This document shows, piece after piece, positions 23,292-44,900 of a DNA stretch of 64,000 nt. The DNA lies in contig NW_005199601.1 in the NCBI RefSeq assembly GCF_000372725.1, positions 260,371 through 324,370 on the forward strand. The letters run 5' to 3'. The position numbers and the translations under genes were made by a program. Position 1 is the first letter of the stretch. Every line of letters begins with the position of its first letter. Below the pieces are notes generated by a model. The model was given only the letters and a program-made list of their open reading frames with translations. It was not told the DNA's origin and ran no database searches. The stretch comes from Emiliania huxleyi CCMP1516 (Eukaryota > Haptophyta > Isochrysidales > Noelaerhabdaceae).

Positions 23292-23950
23292 ATGATCCTC
23301 TCCTGGTCCTTAGCCAACCTGACAGGGTTAAGGTACGTTGGCGAGTTCGATGAGGATGAGTACGACGGAGCAGAGGATCCAGATGATCCTGCGACAAACG
23401 GCACAGCTGGCGAAGAGTCTAGAACGACAGAGAGCAGGGCAGAAGCCGAAAGACGAACCCTGATGTACACACTAAGGCATGGGGAAATCTCCCTGTTGCG
23501 GCGAATCGGGTTGCCCATCAGAAGGCCCTCGGGTTTGCCACACGCCTCGCATCGCCTCTCCGCGTCAGCGTTCCTTCAAACTCACAGGGACATTCTGAGA
23601 GCCAACCCCGAGGCGAGCTTCCACATCTTGAATGTGAGGGACCGCGCCTCCAACCTCGACCATCTCTTTGATCCGCTGGACAACCTTCTTTCCGCGTCCC
23701 TCTCCGCAAAGAGCTTCGCCGGCGAGCTCGGATGCCACCACCGACCCTCTGGAAAGCGGATGCGCCTCTGCGGGTCGTGGTTCACGTGCGCCGCGGCGAC
23801 CTGCTGGGAGAACCCATAGTCATTGAGGAGGGTGCTGTGTGCGTCCTGCAGCTCGGTGAAGATGGAGAGCTGCTGGAAGTCAGCCGCCGACTCGGCCGTG
23901 ATGTCGACGGCTCGTTTGGGTCGACAGTAAATCTCCCACAACCCACGTAA
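23292..23950 (+). CDS. Possible glycosyltransferase (fucosyltransferase-like), two frames
   Basis: Two overlapping plus frames. The first (23292-23819) has an acidic part then a plausible globular stretch (ILRANPEASFHILNVRDRA). The second (23732-23950) carries PLRVVVHVRRGDL, which strongly resembles the HxRRGD loop that binds GDP-fucose in fucosyltransferases of the FUT8/NodZ/O-fucosyltransferase group. A frame change or intron near 23740 would be needed to join them. The minus strand is also open through this region, so the assignment rests on one motif. A TTTTTCAG acceptor at about 23965 could lead to a further exon. Confidence 0.3.
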
Positions 23951-24059
23951 ATCCGTCTTTTTCAGGCACCCGGAGCCCTCCGCGGCCGCTTCTACGCCGG
24001 CGAAGCACCATCAAGCTGCTGTACGGCCCCGGCATCGCCTCCCCTGGCTTAGCTCTCAG

Positions 24060-25019
24060 TCAATATATTGTGCACATGGTCGGTCTCTACAATATACTCA
24101 CTGACACTGAACCTCCCAGAGCTCGTCCCGGTCCGTCACGGCCATCCTCGTCCTCCGGCGGGCCCCCGGCCGCGGCGCGGTGCGGCGGCGTCACAAATCC
24201 GAACGCAGAGCACCGGGACGTGGTCGGGCGATCTGAGGCCCAGGTAGGCGAATGTATTGCCCATCCAGGGCTATCACCTGGACCTATCAACAGGCGCCTG
24301 CGGCGCCGTGCTCAGGAGTTGGTTTTCACTCACTCGAAATGTGGACGTAAAAGGGTTAAGGCGGCGTAAGGGCTGCGCAAGCGCGTCTCACGATTGAGCA
24401 CTTCATTGAGCACATGCTTTTTATTCCTTTTTTTACTCGTATTGCTAGCACCTCCCACCTGAGAGAGTTTTAAAGTCGGGCGTCGGAGGCCGCGAGGGCG
24501 GTCGGAATGGGTGGCGGCGACGCCGTCACAGAGGCTAGCGACGGACGGAGGCTGCATCGACAGGGTGCACGAACTCACCATGGTCACAAGTCTTTAGTAA
24601 AACGCCAGCACTCGACACGTGACGAAGGTGTATTGGGCTCGAAGGCGCGGTGAACACAACCGCCTCGAGCGTACCGCTCAAACACGAGCCGAGGGGGCGG
24701 GAGGGGGGGCGGCGGGAGGCGGGAGCTGGGTCCAGTGCGCTCTGCTGCTGGGGGGGGTCGGCGTCGGGAGCCGTCGGGACCCCCCCCCAGCAGCAGCGCT
24801 CTGCTGCTGCGTGCTGGGCCTGGGGGGGTCGGGACGCCCCCCCCAGCAGCAGCGCTCTGCTGCTGGGGGGTCAGACCCCCCCCCCCCCTAGCAGCAGGGA
24901 CGGGCTTAGAAGGGCAGGGGGGGTACCGAGCAATGTGCGGCCGCTCAAACGTCAAAGCTCAAAAGCGTGCTGCCACCTCTAAACGTACATGCAGCACTCT
25001 CTCACATCACTCACGTACG
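24060..25019. repeat. Intergenic with GCAGCAG/CTGCTG palindromic array at 24735-24900
   Basis: At 24735-24900 about three units of CCCCCAGCAGCAGCGCTCTGC are joined by GGGGGGGTCGGGAC-type spacers. Each unit can form a GCAGCAG-CTGCTG hairpin. The rest (24060-24734, 24901-25019) shows no supported gene and is the 3' flank of the giant minus-strand gene. Confidence 0.7.
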
Positions 25020-35895
<10,876 letters not shown>

Positions 35896-36136
35896 TATCA
35901 GGGCCGGGCTGACATTTTGCTGCGTCGGCGTGCACTTTGCGGCGTCGAATCGTAACTGTTGGCGTGACCTGTCAGAAAGGAGAATGCACAGTGCGACATG
36001 TCGCGTCATCATCTCTCCAGCGTCCACCCATACCGCGTTGGTGTCCAGTCCGAGCCTGGCTGTTCTTCACCTTTCTACCTAACCGAACCTCGCGGCGCCG
36101 CACCCGGGGCACACACGGCCGCGTCGGGGGGGGGGG

Positions 36137-36168
<32 letters not shown>

Positions 36169-37080
36169 GCCAATGGCCGTTATCCGTTAGTGCGGACGTC
36201 GCCGCGGCTCGCCTCTGCCGCGGCGGCTGCTGCGCGCACGCGGCGGCGCCGCTCTCTCGCGAGACGGCTGGCGACGCGGCTCGCCGCCGACGTACGGTGC
36301 GCTCGTCCGACGGTCCGCAGCGTGGCGTGCGCGGCGCTGAGCGCCGCTCTGCGAGCGCCTCTGCGCCTGCACTGCCTGTCTCTGTTGCTGTTGGTGGTGG
36401 TGGTGCTGCTGCTGCCGGTGCCGATGCTGCTGCTGGGGCGGCGCGGCTGTGCGACTGGGCTCGACGCGCGCGTCGCGAGTGTCTGACGCGGCGGGCGGCG
36501 TCGGGCAGGTGCGCTTCTCTCTCGGGTGGTGGTGGTGGTGGTGCTGCTGCTGCTGGTGGTGCAGATGCTGATGCTGGTGCGGCGCGGCTCTCCGACGCGA
36601 CTCGATGCGCGCGTCGCGGCTATCCGACGCGGCGGGCGGCGTCGCGGGCGGCAGCGGTGGCGGCTCGCGGGTGGAGGTGGAGGCTGGTGGCTGTGGTGGA
36701 CTTTGAGTTTATTTCATGGTCGTGTACGGGGACCGGGGGGTCAACCGGGAGGCAGGGGGTTCAACCAGGCGACGGAGGACCGTGGGCCATCGCGGGGACG
36801 GCCCGCCGGAGGCGGGCTCGATTGATCCGGATGGTCTCACCCGGTGGATGGCACCGAGGCGTCTGGGACGCTCCACTCTACCTTAAGCTCCTGAGGGGCG
36901 CGTGGTTTTAACCACGTAGTACGACTACAGCCCACCACAGACACCCTCCCTCTCCACACGTGTGCACACACCCTCACCCTCTCCCCTCTCCTCTCTCTCT
37001 CTCTCCTCTCTCTCCTCTCCTTGTCTGTGCTGTCTGCCTGACTCAGGCACTAATTCTGCCGATGCGTGATTGTGTGTGGG
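35896..37080. other. Upstream flank of the giant gene; repeats, no supported gene
   Basis: 35990-36080 is a copy of the dispersed repeat at 100-190, inverted. 36128-36165 is a G run followed by (GA)n. 36370-36720 contains GGTGGTGGTGCTGCTGCT-type simple sequence. Open frames here are low-complexity Arg/Ala/Val and are not called. 36920-37030 is CT-rich. Confidence 0.5.
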
Positions 37081-37119
37081 CTGCTCCGAGGGGGCCCTGT
37101 GCGATCCGATGGGTAGGGA

Positions 37120-37440
37120 GTCTGTGCCCGGGCGGTGTCCGGTGCGGAGTCTCTCTCTGATCCCACCTGTGGTGTTGGGTGTGAGGTCGTGGAAGCTTCG
37201 ATCCCAAGGGGGGGAGCCGAGCCCACTCATAACCAACTCTCAGGGGCAGTAGGTGGGCGAGCTTCAGGCACGCTCATCTCGATCGTCAAGGCGTTGCTAC
37301 GCGCGGTCTTCCGCGGGGGGAGCTGCGTCGACGGGTGCGGGACCGCGGCGCAGCCAGTGCCGTGGCGATGCCTCCGGCTGTTTGCGGCGGGCGGCTTGCT
37401 GCTCGCTGCGATGGCGAAAAACTCGTCTCGCCACACGCCA
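37120..37440 (-). pseudogene. Inverted partial copy of the 5' part of the 38.4-kb gene
   Basis: The complement of this stretch matches about 38236-38557 closely, from CTTGGCGTGTGGCGAGACGA through CACTGGCTGCGCCGCGGTCC to GGACACCGCCCGGGCAC, with small indels. It covers the upstream and N-terminal part of the neighbouring Cys-rich gene and is not itself an intact gene. Confidence 0.85.
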
Positions 37441-37562
37441 AGGGCTTATGCTCTGGCGAGACGTGAGGCGCATGCGCCCAGGAGGGGAGGGGGCATGTGT
37501 AACGACACTGCTAGAGATGCCTTTCGGGGCCCAGAGATAAAACTTCTGTGATGCCATGCGTG

Positions 37563-37699
37563 ACCTAGTAGTGTCCCCAGCTATGGGCGTGTCCACGTTG
37601 GAGCCAGGTGTGGTGTGGGCGCGAGAATAGCTCCGCCGTTCATGGAGGCAACCGATGCGAGTCGACTGGTGTGTGTCGTCGTGGTTTCGTATCAAGAAT
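37563..37699. repeat. 137-bp inverted repeat, left arm
   Basis: Starts ACCTAGTAGTGTCCCC and ends GGTTTCGTATCAAGAAT. It is the exact reverse complement of 39933-40069. A poly-G run (about 37712-37731) follows. Confidence 0.95.
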
Positions 37700-37799
37700 T
37701 CTCTCTCTCTCGGGGGGGGGGGGGGGGGGGGCAGATGGTAGGGCCTAGGACCAAAAGAGAGAAATCAACGACGGACCTCGGCTTCTCCACATGACCCAA

Positions 37800-38236
37800 G
37801 CAGAGTTACGCCGAGAGGCGAGAGCAAGGGATCGGTCGGCAGGCTGCAGCGACGTCGTCGCAGAACGAGGCAGAGGAGAGCGACGCGACAGAGGAAGAAG
37901 CGACAAGAGAGAGAACGACGAGAGTGGGAAGACCGCGAGGTGGCATGAAGGTTGCAGCGAGAATCGGCGAGGGACTGCGAAGAGAGATAGGAAGAGGCGG
38001 ACGCCCAAGGGTGGGCGACGGCTAGCACCACACTCCTCTCCTTAAAATCCCTGTGTGGTGGCGGCGTGCCGTCCTCCCGTCCCTCCTCTGGCTTATGTGT
38101 GTTCTTTCTTTCTTTCTACAGAGAGAGTTGTTTTGTTTAAATTCTTTCTTTCTACATGACCCAAGCATCTAGCACCGTGGACCGTGGGGTGTGATACATT
38201 GGAGCGTCGAGGGTCAGTCTGGAGTCGCGTTCCTCC
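37800..38236 (+). promoter_or_regulatory. Promoter-like segment shared with the Sec7-PH-TBC gene
   Basis: This ~440-bp block, from about GAGAGCAAGGGATCGGTCGG to GGAGTCGCGTTCCTCC, matches the reverse complement of about 48770-49240. Here it precedes the plus-strand Cys-rich gene; the other copy precedes, in the same relative orientation, the minus-strand Sec7 gene start (48632). It contains TTAAAATCCCTGTGTGGTGG and a CTTTCTTTCTTTC tract. Similarity stops at GTTCCTCC in both places. A duplicated promoter or 5' UTR is the simplest reading; no core promoter motif is proven. Confidence 0.55.
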
Positions 38237-38400
38237 CTTGGCGTGTGGCGAGACGAGTCTTTCGCCATCGCAGCGAGCAGCAAGCCGCCCGCCGCAGCAG
38301 CCGGAGGCATCGCCACGGCACTGGCTGCGCCGCGGTCCCGCACCCGTCGGCGAAGCTCCCCCCGCGGAAGACCGCGCGTAGCGACGCCTTGACGATCGAG

Positions 38401-39531
38401 ATGAGCGCGCTCCAAGCTCGCCCACCTACTGCCCCTGAGAGTTGGGAGTGGGATCAGCTCCCCCCTTGGGATCACAGCTTCCACGACCTCACACCCAACA
38501 TCACAGGCGGGATGAGAAGGGGACTCCACACCGGACACCGCCCGGGCACAGCCCCCCTACCCGTCGTGCTCAAATGCTTCCCTGCCTCGGGCGCAGAATG
38601 CCAGGCCTTCAACGCCACTCTCGATGGGGGATTCGCCGAGGACGAGACGTGCTGCGAGAGCCGACGCGAGATCTTGAACTGTCCTTCGCCACCCCGGGTC
38701 GAGCCCACGTACAACGAGGATGGGATGAAAATCTCGGACGGATATTCCCTGCCCAACATCACACAGGCGCAGCTCAAGGAATTCTCGGACCCCAACAGCA
38801 CGAGCTTCGGCAAGCTCGTGCTCAGATTCCCTGTGGCCTACATGCGTCTTCAGCATGGGCTGGGGCAGGACGGAGACGAAGTTTTTGTGCGCGGCATAGC
38901 CGCGTACCTCGAGGGTGCGACCTTGGACACGTCGGCCACCAAGTTCAAGGTGAATCTGACGGCCAAAGGTGAGATGAAGAGTCAGGTGAAGAAGCCACCT
39001 GAGTCTCACGAGTGTGCCGCGACTTCCGGCCTTTTCGATGACTACATCTTCGCTGGGGCACCGTCGGGCCAGCAGTATTGCTCGTCAGCAGATTGCAATC
39101 CCCCGAACGCAGTCGTGTACGAGACAAGCTACTGGAACTGGCACGAGAGCGACGGGTGCGGCGGAATCCGCGAGCAGCCGGTCTTCTCAAACACAAGATT
39201 TGCCTACGGCTCGAAGTTTAGTGACGACATGCGATATTGCACCACCGAGAGCTACGAGAAGAGCTACCAGAATGCCGCGCTCACGAAAACCGGCAAACAC
39301 GGACCCTACAATTCCGCGAGTCTTTTCTCCAGCTTTGAGCTCTCCGTGACGAGCGACGGCACGCCGGTCAACAACTGGGGCATCGACCTGAGCGGCGTCA
39401 CAGCGATTCACATTGGGTTCTGGCTCATGACCACGGAGGCAGATGAGAGACAGTGCTCCAAGATGTGCGACGCGACTTTCACTGGCGACGAATGCAAAGG
39501 TGTCAATGACATTATGAAACAGGTTTGCTGA
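38401..39531 (+). CDS. Cys-rich, probably secreted or surface protein, unknown family
   Basis: The frame is open from 38191 to the TGA at 39531. I place the start at the ATG 38401 (376 residues), but coding character is convincing only from about 38560 (VVLKCFPASGAECQAFNATL). Features: paired cysteines (DETCCESRREILNC, QYCSSADCNPP, RQCSKMC, DECKG), several N-x-S/T sites, and aromatic-rich YETSYWNWHESDGCGG. No signal peptide is visible in frame, so an upstream exon may supply it. Upstream sequence is shared with the Sec7 gene, its 5' part is duplicated inverted at 37120-37440, a fragment lies in a Sec7 intron (45277-45575), and 137-bp inverted repeats flank it. It therefore seems to belong to a mobile or rearranging gene family. 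Function unknown. Confidence 0.6.
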   Translation: MSALQARPPTAPESWEWDQLPPWDHSFHDLTPNITGGMRRGLHTGHRPGTAPLPVVLKCFPASGAECQAFNATLDGGFAEDETCCESRREILNCPSPPRVEPTYNEDGMKISDGYSLPNITQAQLKEFSDPNSTSFGKLVLRFPVAYMRLQHGLGQDGDEVFVRGIAAYLEGATLDTSATKFKVNLTAKGEMKSQVKKPPESHECAATSGLFDDYIFAGAPSGQQYCSSADCNPPNAVVYETSYWNWHESDGCGGIREQPVFSNTRFAYGSKFSDDMRYCTTESYEKSYQNAALTKTGKHGPYNSASLFSSFELSVTSDGTPVNNWGIDLSGVTAIHIGFWLMTTEADERQCSKMCDATFTGDECKGVNDIMKQVC

Positions 39532-40109
39532 CTCCTCCTCGCTCTGGCTCGACGGCGGGGTGCCGAAAAATGCATTCAGTGGCCACAAGCCTCGAGCCTC
39601 AACATACGCGGACCGTAGCGCTAAGTTAATGAGTGGCGCTCCATGTACGACACCCCAGGGTCGACGGCGCAACCGCAACTAAATCGGAAGAAAGGCAATG
39701 GAACCCAATGTGCGTCGTTAACGTGAGCGTAGAAAAAGAGGGAGGGGGGAGGGGACCTGCAACGGTATTGATCGATTTTTGTAGAACCTTACGCGAAAAA
39801 GAATTTTACTACGCTGGGGGCCAGGTGTGAGTGGGTCGTGCGAAAAAGAAAGTTGCGCACTTCATAATTCATAGCGGTTTTTCGACGACGAGCCTCATAT
39901 CTAGATACATGTACCAGGGTGTGTGAGTGAGTATTCTTGATACGAAACCACGACGACACACACCAGTCGACTCGCATCGGTTGCCTCCATGAACGGCGGA
40001 GCTATTCTCGCGCCCACACCACACCTGGCTCCAACGTGGACACGCCCATAGCTGGGGACACTACTAGGTTAATCAGAGGGCAGATTTGGAGAGATCTCGA
40101 GGAGTACAT
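39532..40109. repeat. 3' flank with right arm of the 137-bp inverted repeat
   Basis: 39933-40069 is the exact reverse complement of 37563-37699. The two arms enclose about 2.5 kb with the Cys-rich gene. Neither end shows a clear target-site duplication. AAAAAGAATTTTACTACG at about 39799-39816 matches the motif at 13931-13950. No other gene is seen. Confidence 0.85.
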
Positions 40110-40427
40110 ACAGTTACCGCTTTGCGCGGGAGCAGGATTGCGATCTACGTTTGTTTGATTTTGAGGCGTTCGGAGGCTTTGGAAAGGAGGTTCGCAGCAC
40201 CCTGCCTGAGGGAGGCGGCGAACCAGCTGAGCAACAAACTTTCGCACGCTCAGCACCTGGACGAGGTCACATGGACCACCAAGAACTGGCACGGGCTGCA
40301 GATGCAGCGCTTGTCTGTCGTCCTCCACACCGCCGTGGCGTGGCAGACGGTGAACGAGCTAGCGTGCGGGGAGAGCGGCATTGTGCATGGTGCGGAGTGC
40401 ATTGCCGTTCTTAACGGAGTCGCTTAG
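40110..40427 (+). pseudogene. Retroelement-like C-terminal module, copy 1 (frameshifted)
   Basis: Begins YRFAREQDCDLRLFDFEAFG in one frame and shifts near 40200 to the frame with QLSNKLSHAQHLDEVTWTTK and LSVVLHTAVAWQTVNELACG, ending at a TAG (40425). It is clearly homologous to 53760-54120 and 63726-64000. The pattern of an FE-x-FGG start, a Trp-Thr centre and an LSVxLHTA end resembles the region after the catalytic domain in reverse transcriptase-type ORFs of algal genomes; this is from memory of the style of such proteins, not a proven match. It ends about 237 bp before the RING gene start. Confidence 0.6.
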
Positions 40428-40663
40428 GCGGCTCCGGTGGTGAGCCGGTGTGTGTGCCAGTCCGCGCCAGTCCGCGCCCTTGTCGTGCCAGTGTGCTGTG
40501 AGAGAGGCTTGTCGCCTAAAAATTCTTTTCTATCCAGCGCAATTGGGCGCCCAGTGCTTAGTGCCAGCCGCCCTCCGCTGCTGCTCGGTGTGAACAGAGT
40601 TCGTACACCGAGCAGCTGGGAGCTCCGCAACTCGATCCCTCGAGACCAGACAGGAGGCGGCCA

Positions 40664-41635
40664 ATGGAGTGTGCCATCTGCTTCGACCCGCTTTTGGAGA
40701 GCGAGCGGCTGCCGCTGCCCTGCCGCTGCACGGTGCCCTACTGTCTGGGCTGCTGGGACCGGGCGCTCGCCTCCTCCTTCAACAGCGCGGGCCACGCCCG
40801 CTGCCCCTCTTGCCGCCGGCCGGTTCGCGTGGACTTTGACCCGGGAGACGAGGACGGCCCCGCACGCGGACGTCTCATCTTTAGCGCAGAGACGGGCGAC
40901 GGCAGCAGCGCAGAGGATGCTGTCTCCAAGGAGGGGGTGGTGAATCGGCTGGCGGAGCAGGCGGCGCCGCTCATGACGAGGCTGCTGCGCCGGTTTGGAG
41001 AGCGGCACTCGTCGCTGCGCGCGATTGCTGAGGCGCCTTCCGAGGCGCTTAGAGGCCGCTCCATCCGGGAGCTCAAGGCGTGGCTCAAGGAGGTGGGCGG
41101 CAGCGACTCCGGCCTGCTCGAGAAGGCGGACCTCATCGACGCGCTGATTGCCAAGGCGGGTGGAGGCATGATTGCCTCGCGGGTCGTGGCTGCCACCGAG
41201 GGCGGAGGCGAGGGCTGCCCGCCCCTCTGCGTCTGCGGCGGCGCGCTGGAACGCCTCACCGGGCGGGCGCGGATGCGGCAGCTGCTAATTGAGCAGCATG
41301 GAGTGCGAGAGTCGGCGAACATCGACGCGCTGCTCGACCACGCAGCAGACCGGCTGCCCTCGTCCGTCATCTGCGACTTGTGCGACACGCAGCTGTCCCC
41401 CTTGCAGCCGGTCTACACGTGCGCAAACGGCGACGCGACCATCCTGCACCCCACCACGTACGACGTCTGCGAGGTCTGCTTCGTGCGCTACGCGGTGGAG
41501 GGCCTCGGGGACGAAGCCCTCGCCACCGAACGGCAGCTCCTGTACGAGGAGGAGGAGATCGAGGCCCAGGAGGAGGTCGAGGCGCAGGAGAGCGGCGGGC
41601 GCGGGGAGGCTGCTAGAGGAGCGTTGGAAGGCTGA
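40664..41635 (+). CDS. RING-finger protein, probable E3 ubiquitin ligase
   Basis: An intact single-exon frame of 323 residues. The N-terminus, MECAICFDPLLESERLPL then PCRCTVPYCLGCWDRAL and CPSCRRPV, is a RING-type zinc-binding fold with Cys pairs spaced for two metal ions. RING proteins bring a ubiquitin-charged E2 to substrates. The middle segment SIRELKAWLKEVGGSDSG ... KADLIDALIAKAG resembles a SAP-like helix-extended-loop-helix. A second Cys cluster (ICDLCDTQLSPLQPVYTC, YDVCEVCFVRYAV) resembles a ZZ-type zinc finger. The C-terminus is Glu-rich. No membrane segment. The start ATG directly precedes the first RING cysteine. Its upstream region is only about 237 bp, bounded by the retroelement-like fragment. 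Confidence 0.85.
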   Translation: MECAICFDPLLESERLPLPCRCTVPYCLGCWDRALASSFNSAGHARCPSCRRPVRVDFDPGDEDGPARGRLIFSAETGDGSSAEDAVSKEGVVNRLAEQAAPLMTRLLRRFGERHSSLRAIAEAPSEALRGRSIRELKAWLKEVGGSDSGLLEKADLIDALIAKAGGGMIASRVVAATEGGGEGCPPLCVCGGALERLTGRARMRQLLIEQHGVRESANIDALLDHAADRLPSSVICDLCDTQLSPLQPVYTCANGDATILHPTTYDVCEVCFVRYAVEGLGDEALATERQLLYEEEEIEAQEEVEAQESGGRGEAARGALEG

Positions 41636-41978
41636 ACGTGCGAACTCTGTGGGGCCTGTGACGGGGTGCCGAGAGTGTGGAGACTTCTCTTTGTTCGAGA
41701 GAGCTCGCTGCTCGATCTCGTTTTAAGTTTCGTTGTTGAAAGAACGAGAGTGCAGAGAGACGGTACACATGGCAGCCGCATGTGCGCCACGCGCAGCTCT
41801 AGTGGCGGTTGGAGTTTGGGTGGTGGCACAAGGCGGCACAAGGGCAAAGCCGAACGAAGGGGCAAAGCCACAACGGGGTGTCCACAGAACGCAGAGGGGC
41901 AGAGCTGAAAAATGCGAAATACGGCGGGGCTGGTCGCGGTGTGCTTGGCCCGCTCGCCCAGGCGACGGACCGCTCGCC
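41636..41978. other. Convergent intergenic region
   Basis: Between the 3' end of the RING gene (+) and the 3' end of the Sec7-PH-TBC gene (-). No gene, RNA or clear repeat is supported. Confidence 0.5.
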
Positions 41979-44900
41979 CTAGCCACCCTCCCACACGCCG
42001 CGAATCCACGTCTCGAGCGGCCGCAGCAGCCGCTTCGACGGCGACACGTGCGCACCTACAGGAGTGGCGGCGGAACGCGTCGGAGCGCGCGTGCCCTGGC
42101 GCTCGGGCCTCGCCGAGGGAAGAGGACAGGCTGGCCCGCGCTCGAGCTCGCAGACGCGTCGCTCGAGAGGGCGGCCAGCGGCGGCACTTCCGGCGCGCTC
42201 GACTCCTCCGACAGCAGCCTCCGCGCCCGGGTTCCTGAACAAGGAACGCGGCGGCTCAAGGAGACAGAAAGAGCTGTCGATCGCCGCTCCGCGCGCGGTC
42301 GCCGTCCGCCATCCGCAAGCCCGACGCGGCGCGCTCGTACGCGCGCGGCGCGGCGGCGGCGCCGGCGCCCAACTCGGCCTCGTATGAGTTTGTCCACAAG
42401 TCGAAGACCACGCCGCCCGACGCAAGGGTCGGCATCGGCAACCGCTGCGAGAAATCGAGGCGCAGCATCTCGTGGGCCGTCCCCTCGCTGGCGGCGAGGG
42501 CGCCGAAGAGCTGCCGCTCGCCTAGAGACCGGCAACGCCGCCTCGACTGGCGGGCCGGGCGAGCGCGGCGCAGCAGCGGGGCGACAAGCAAGTGCGCCCG
42601 CGCCGCCCAACTCGGACGCGTGGTGCAGCAGCGAGAGGGCCTCGTCGCGGGAGAGAGCCTGCAGCAGCCGCGGCTCGAGCAGCCGGAGCAGCTCGACGGC
42701 GACGTGCCTGCGGACGTGTCGTGAGGGACGCGTCGCGGGCGTGTGCGGCCGAGAGAGCGGCGGCGTGTGCGGCGACGCGCGCGGCGGCGACGCGCCAGAG
42801 CAGCGCCTCGCCGTCGCGCAAGTAGCAGTCCCAGACCCTCGCCGCCGTGTCGAGCGCGAGGGTGGAGAGGAAGAGCGACGAGAGCCAGTCGCACACAAAG
42901 TCGTCGAGCCCGACGCCGAGCGAGCCTAACACACACACAGGGGGCGCCGCGAGCTCGAGGAGGGGCGGTAGCGGTGGGTCTGCCAGCCGCAGCGAGACGC
43001 CGAGCGAGCCCACAGGTGCGGTCTCGGCTACCCCTCGCGGCTAGCCGTGTGAGCGGCTCGAGCACCGCCGCCTCATCTCCGGCGTCTCTCGGCTATGTCT
43101 CGGCTGCATCTCGACCAGATCTCGGCCAGATCTCGGCCAGATCTCGGCTAGACCTCGCCCAAGTGCTCGAGCGTCTCGGGCAGCTCGCGCTTGAGGCACG
43201 AGCGAGTGGCGCGCAGCCGCCACGCCAGCTGCGGCGACCCCTCCTCCACGTGCGCGAGGAAGTGCCTGCCGAGCAGCGAGGCCATTCATAGCTCACGACG
43301 GCCCCTCAGCTGTGAACTGGGCGAGGACGTGCCTCCCGAGCAGCGTGCACATGCAGCCGTGCGCGGACGGCGGCTCGAGGTAGAGCAGCAGCGCCTGTTG
43401 GCGTGTCTCGGACATGTCATGGACGTGTCCTGGACGTGACAAGGGGCTCGAGGTAGTAGAGCAGCCGCGCCGCGCAGAGCAGAGCCGCGTGGCGGCGCAG
43501 CGGCGGCGCGCCGATGCGCGCGCCCGCCTCGAGCGCGGCGAGCAGCGAGACGAGCTTCGCGTGCATCGGCGACGCGCTGTTGGTGAAGAGGTTGAACTCT
43601 GGCGGCGCACCTTGAGCGGCAGCGGAGGACCAGGAGTGAGCGACGCATCGAGGGTGGTGGCCACGGTTGAGCTCTGGCGGCGCACCCGCCCACGGCCGCT
43701 CGACGGGCGACGCCGAGCCGGCGGCGGCGGCGGGGCGGGCGAGCGCGCTCTGTATCCGGTCGAGCGCCGCCACGCGGTCGACGGGGCGCGTCTCCGCCAC
43801 CGCCGCCTCGTAGCCCGCCCTCCCCGCCGCCGCCTCGCCGATCGCGATCCGCCACAGCTGCGCGCGCACCGCGCTCGGCGCCCCCTCCCACCAGAGCAGC
43901 TGCGTGCGCGGCTCGAGGCTTGCAGACTCCCAGTTGGGGAGGATCTCGCACCACCAGACGGACGTCGCGCTCTCGACGAAGGCCTCGCGTGGCTGGCCTG
44001 TTCACAGCTGCAGGTGTGAAGAGACGCTGTTCACACCCTCCCTGTTCACACCCTCGCGTGGCTGGCCGCGCAGCGCGACGCGGCGCGCGTGCTGCTCGAG
44101 CTTGGTCCGCTCGACCACCTTCGTCCGCAGCGAGTGGGCGGCACTCAGCGTGTCATTCTCTCTCCGCTGCTCCTGCTGTTGTGGTCCGCTCGGGGCCACC
44201 TGCTGGAAGTAGTGCGTCCGCAATGCCATACTCGGAAGTGTCTCGGAAGTGTCTAGCCACCTGCTGGAAGTAGTGCGTTCGCAATGCCATACTCGGGAGT
44301 GTCTCGGAAGTGTCTCGGAAGTGTCTGGCCACCTGCTGGAAGTAGTGCGTCCAGATGCCATACTCCTCGGGCGTGAGCGCCTACCCCAAACAGCGCTCCG
44401 GCCTGAGGCTGCCGCGATGGCGTAGAGGAACGCCGCGCTCGCCGTGGCTGCGGACGCGCTGCTCGCGGCGGTGGCGGAGGCGGCACCGGTGCGGCGGGCT
44501 GGCTGGCTTCAGCCCTCCACCCCTCGCCAACATTGTGTGGGCGCGTGCGGCGGCGGGCGGCGAGGCGGGGGGCGCCTGCAGGTCGAGCGTGCGGCCGCCA
44601 CACACGAGCGAGAAGCAGGCGGCGCCGTCCGACGACTCGGCGCGGACGCCGTTGCGGCGGAAGACCTCGCTCGCCGGTCCGAGCAGCACGGTCTCGATGA
44701 GGCCGAGCGGGATCGCCTTCTCCTTCTTGCCGCGCGCGGCGAGGTTCTGGTAGCGCAGCTCGTCCGCGACGACCCAGAGGCGGCACGAGTGGTGCCTGTG
44801 GACATGGCTCGGCGACATGTCAAGGCCGCGCCTCCTCGCGGGCGGCAGGCCAGAGGCGGCACGAGTGGCGCCGGTCGGCGGCGAGCCGCGCGTGGTTGAA

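Noticed and set aside
23582-23941. 119-residue minus frame opposite the HVRRGD ORF
   Set aside because: It reads plausibly in places, but the plus strand carries the recognisable sugar-nucleotide motif, so the plus strand is preferred at low confidence.
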